The notes under the pieces were generated by a model. The model worked only from the letters and a program-made list of their open reading frames with translations. It was not told the origin of the DNA and did no database searches. From assembly GCF_959029255.1 (NCBI RefSeq), contig NZ_CAUFUE010000007.1, positions 62,001-126,000 on the forward strand: a DNA stretch of 64,000 nt, given 5' to 3'. The position numbers and the translations under genes were made by a program. Position 1 is the first letter of the stretch. Each line of letters starts with the position of its first letter. Positions 62,305 to 64,000 of this stretch are shown here, one piece after another. This stretch comes from an uncultured Bacteroides sp. (lineage in GTDB: Bacteria > Bacteroidota > Bacteroidia > Bacteroidales > Bacteroidaceae).

Positions 62305-63756
62305 ATGATGAATGATTCATCATTGAAAGAGAAAACAGCGAAAGGATTATTCTGGGGTGGATTGGGCAACGGTGCCATGCAACTGTTGAATCTCACTTTC
62401 GGAATATTCCTTGCAAGGCTGTTATCTACCACCGACTACGGTATGGTAGCGGTACTTACCATCTTTTCAGCTACGGCAAGCATCTTTTCGGAAAGCGGTT
62501 TTATACTGGCGCTTGTCAACAAGAAAAAGGTGAATCATGATGATTACAACGCCGTTTTTTGGTTCAACATCACAATAGGAGCGGCTCTTTATGCGCTACT
62601 CTTTTTCTGCGCACCATTCATAGCCGATTTTTACCACACCCCTAAACTTATTCCATTAGCACGCTTTCAGTTTCTGAGTTTCTTTATAGGTAGTTTCGGG
62701 ACAGCTCCCATGGCATACCTTTTCCGAAACCTCATGGTGAAAGAACGTAGCCAGATACAGATAGCCGCCATGATTATCTCAGGCACAGCGGGTGTCACCT
62801 GCGCCTTCAACGGCTGGGGTTATTGGGGTATCGCCTTGCAAACGGTACTCTACACCACTTCCACCAGTGTATTGCTGTGGATACGCTCTCCCTGGCATCC
62901 GGACTTTTCTTTCCGATTGCGTGCCCTGCGCGAGTTACTTCCCTTCAGCATCAAGCAATTGCTCACCACAATCTTTACACACATCAACAACAATATCTTT
63001 TCGGCACTGCTAGGCCGTTTCTATACCATTCAAGAAGCAGGCTACTACTCGCAGGGAAGCAAATGGACAACGATGGGTTATTCCACTATCTTCGGGATGA
63101 TAAACAGCGTGGGACAACCCGTATTCAGAGAAGCCTCGACTGACAAAGAGCGCTTAAAACATATCTTCCGTAAGTTGATGCGCTTCACGGCTTTCATCAG
63201 TTTCCCCGCCATGCTGGGGCTGGGCATCGTTTCCCACGAGCTCATCGCCATCACCATCACCGAAAAGTGGTTACCTTGTGTGCCTATCATGCAGATACTG
63301 TGCGTATGGGGAGCATTCATGCCCATCTCGGCACTCTACTCCAATTTGATGAACAGTATAGGACGCCCTGATATCTATATGTGGAATACTATCGCACTCG
63401 GCTTTTTCCAACTGCTGTGTGTATGGGTCAGTTATCCATACGGGCTGAATACCATGCTGATAACCTATACCTCCGCCAATATCCTTTGGCTGTTGATATG
63501 GCATTACTTCGCCTATAAGCATATAGGCATCCCTCTACTTGACATATTAAAAGACATCATGCCCTACCTTTTCCTATCGATAGCAGTCATGTACTGCACC
63601 AGCCTAATAGCAAGCTACGTAGAAAACCTCTACCTTTCATTATTGGTAAAGATAACTTTAGCCGCCTCGCTTTACATATTCTTCCTATGGAGCCTGAAAT
63701 CAACTGTATTCAAAGAAAGCGTACAATATTTATTTAAAAAGAAGACTATCAAATGA
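62305..63756 (+). CDS. Wzx-like polysaccharide flippase (oligosaccharide transporter)
   Basis: This 483-residue protein has about 12-14 membrane helices. It begins KEKTAKGLFWGGLGNGAMQLLNLTFGIFLARLLSTTDYGM, which is typical of the polysaccharide biosynthesis C-terminal/Wzx family. It contains RFYTIQEAGYYSQGSKW and SLLVKITLAASLYIFFLW near the end. Such proteins flip lipid-linked oligosaccharide repeat units across the inner membrane for capsule, O-antigen or exopolysaccharide assembly. The gene follows metG closely and overlaps the next gene by 4 bp (ATGA). Confidence 0.9.
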   Translation: MMNDSSLKEKTAKGLFWGGLGNGAMQLLNLTFGIFLARLLSTTDYGMVAVLTIFSATASIFSESGFILALVNKKKVNHDDYNAVFWFNITIGAALYALLFFCAPFIADFYHTPKLIPLARFQFLSFFIGSFGTAPMAYLFRNLMVKERSQIQIAAMIISGTAGVTCAFNGWGYWGIALQTVLYTTSTSVLLWIRSPWHPDFSFRLRALRELLPFSIKQLLTTIFTHINNNIFSALLGRFYTIQEAGYYSQGSKWTTMGYSTIFGMINSVGQPVFREASTDKERLKHIFRKLMRFTAFISFPAMLGLGIVSHELIAITITEKWLPCVPIMQILCVWGAFMPISALYSNLMNSIGRPDIYMWNTIALGFFQLLCVWVSYPYGLNTMLITYTSANILWLLIWHYFAYKHIGIPLLDILKDIMPYLFLSIAVMYCTSLIASYVENLYLSLLVKITLAASLYIFFLWSLKSTVFKESVQYLFKKKTIK

Positions 63757-64000
63757 AAATATTACTATTCACGCAAGATATCACCGTACGGAATTTCCCT
63801 CAAAAATACAATACAGGTTTCTCACTGATGGTGGCGCAAATAGCTTCAGCCCTCACTGCTGAAGAAGCGGATGTCTATGTCTCATCTTCTTCACTAACCA
63901 ATGATACCACTGAAATATATTCAGAAACAGGAGAAAAGCAATTTACCTTGCTGGGCAGGAAAATAAGATATCTGTTCCGATACCTCAGATTGAAAGATGT
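63753..64000 (+). CDS. Possible glycosyltransferase, N-terminal part (gene runs off the window)
   Basis: The frame starts at ATG 63753, overlapping the flippase stop by 4 bp, and is open to the window edge (82 complete codons). It begins MKILLFTQDITVRNFPQKYN and continues with GFSLMVAQIASALTAEEADVYV, the style of a GT-B glycosyltransferase N-terminal Rossmann strand. Translational coupling to a flippase supports a role in surface polysaccharide synthesis. Too little is visible to assign a family. Confidence 0.5.
   Translation, partial: MKILLFTQDITVRNFPQKYNTGFSLMVAQIASALTAEEADVYVSSSSLTNDTTEIYSETGEKQFTLLGRKIRYLFRYLRLKD

Noticed and set aside
1..64000. tRNA, rRNA, insertion sequences or prophage genes
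   Set aside because: All gaps longer than 300 bp were read for cloverleaf-like segments, transposase motifs or phage genes, and none was convincing. The only recombinase (20740-21690) has the Xer housekeeping form.

Overview
The window comes from a Bacteroides-type genome (phylum Bacteroidota). The evidence is the many TAnnTTTG promoter -7 elements, SusC/SusD and hybrid two-component system genes, AT-rich leaders without Shine-Dalgarno sequences, lipoprotein signal peptides, and families such as GLPGLI, DUF3244 and DUF4251. The species cannot be fixed from sequence alone. No rRNA, tRNA, CRISPR array, transposase or phage gene was seen. LAYOUT. 1-26.3 kb is mostly housekeeping: partial upp, pckA, a nitroreductase-like lipoprotein, typA, rpsO, an acetyltransferase, a DUF4251 protein, an XRE-cupin regulator with an acyl-CoA synthetase, a PAS histidine kinase, luxS, the MTA/SAH nucleosidase gene, a YfhO membrane protein, rbfA, a Lol/FtsX-type permease, an O-methyltransferase, pyk, aroQ, a XerC/D recombinase, an abundant TPR/OmpA-like lipoprotein, a thioredoxin-like lipoprotein cut by an in-frame amber codon, and a YifB/ComM ATPase. 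26.3-51.5 kb is one polysaccharide utilisation locus (PUL) on the minus strand. In transcription order it holds a hybrid two-component sensor (HTCS), then GH2, GH105, SusC, SusD, a DUF2264 protein, a secreted PHP phosphoesterase, an S1 sulfatase, GH88, a GH43-GH106 fusion, an unrecognised (alpha/alpha)-barrel-like protein and an aldose epimerase. Together these suggest a sulfated polymer with uronic acid and rhamnose (ulvan-like is one option). No recognisable polysaccharide lyase is present, although two unsaturated-uronyl hydrolases are. The PUL promoter and the HTCS promoter share one motif at identical spacing. 51.6-53.6 kb encodes an ADP-forming acyl-CoA synthetase. 54-60 kb (plus strand) is a compact cluster of unknown function: a membrane-anchored TPR-HTH regulator, a 16-bp perfect direct repeat at helical phasing, a DUF3244 protein, a 57-residue secreted peptide between two hairpins, a GLPGLI protein and a TonB-receptor-like barrel. 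This is my best candidate for an undescribed system. 60.2-64 kb holds metG, then a Wzx-like flippase and a truncated gene that may be a glycosyltransferase. NON-CODING STRUCTURE. Intergenic regions are rich in short-period repeats: heptamer tracts directly before at least seven start codons, 22-bp-period arrays of small palindromes at 5.45 and 15.76 kb, a 37-bp perfect inverted repeat enclosing nonamer repeats at 15.07-15.47 kb, and 11-bp-period repeats at 20.63 and 53.84 kb. All functions are inferred from sequence reading; no database search was run.
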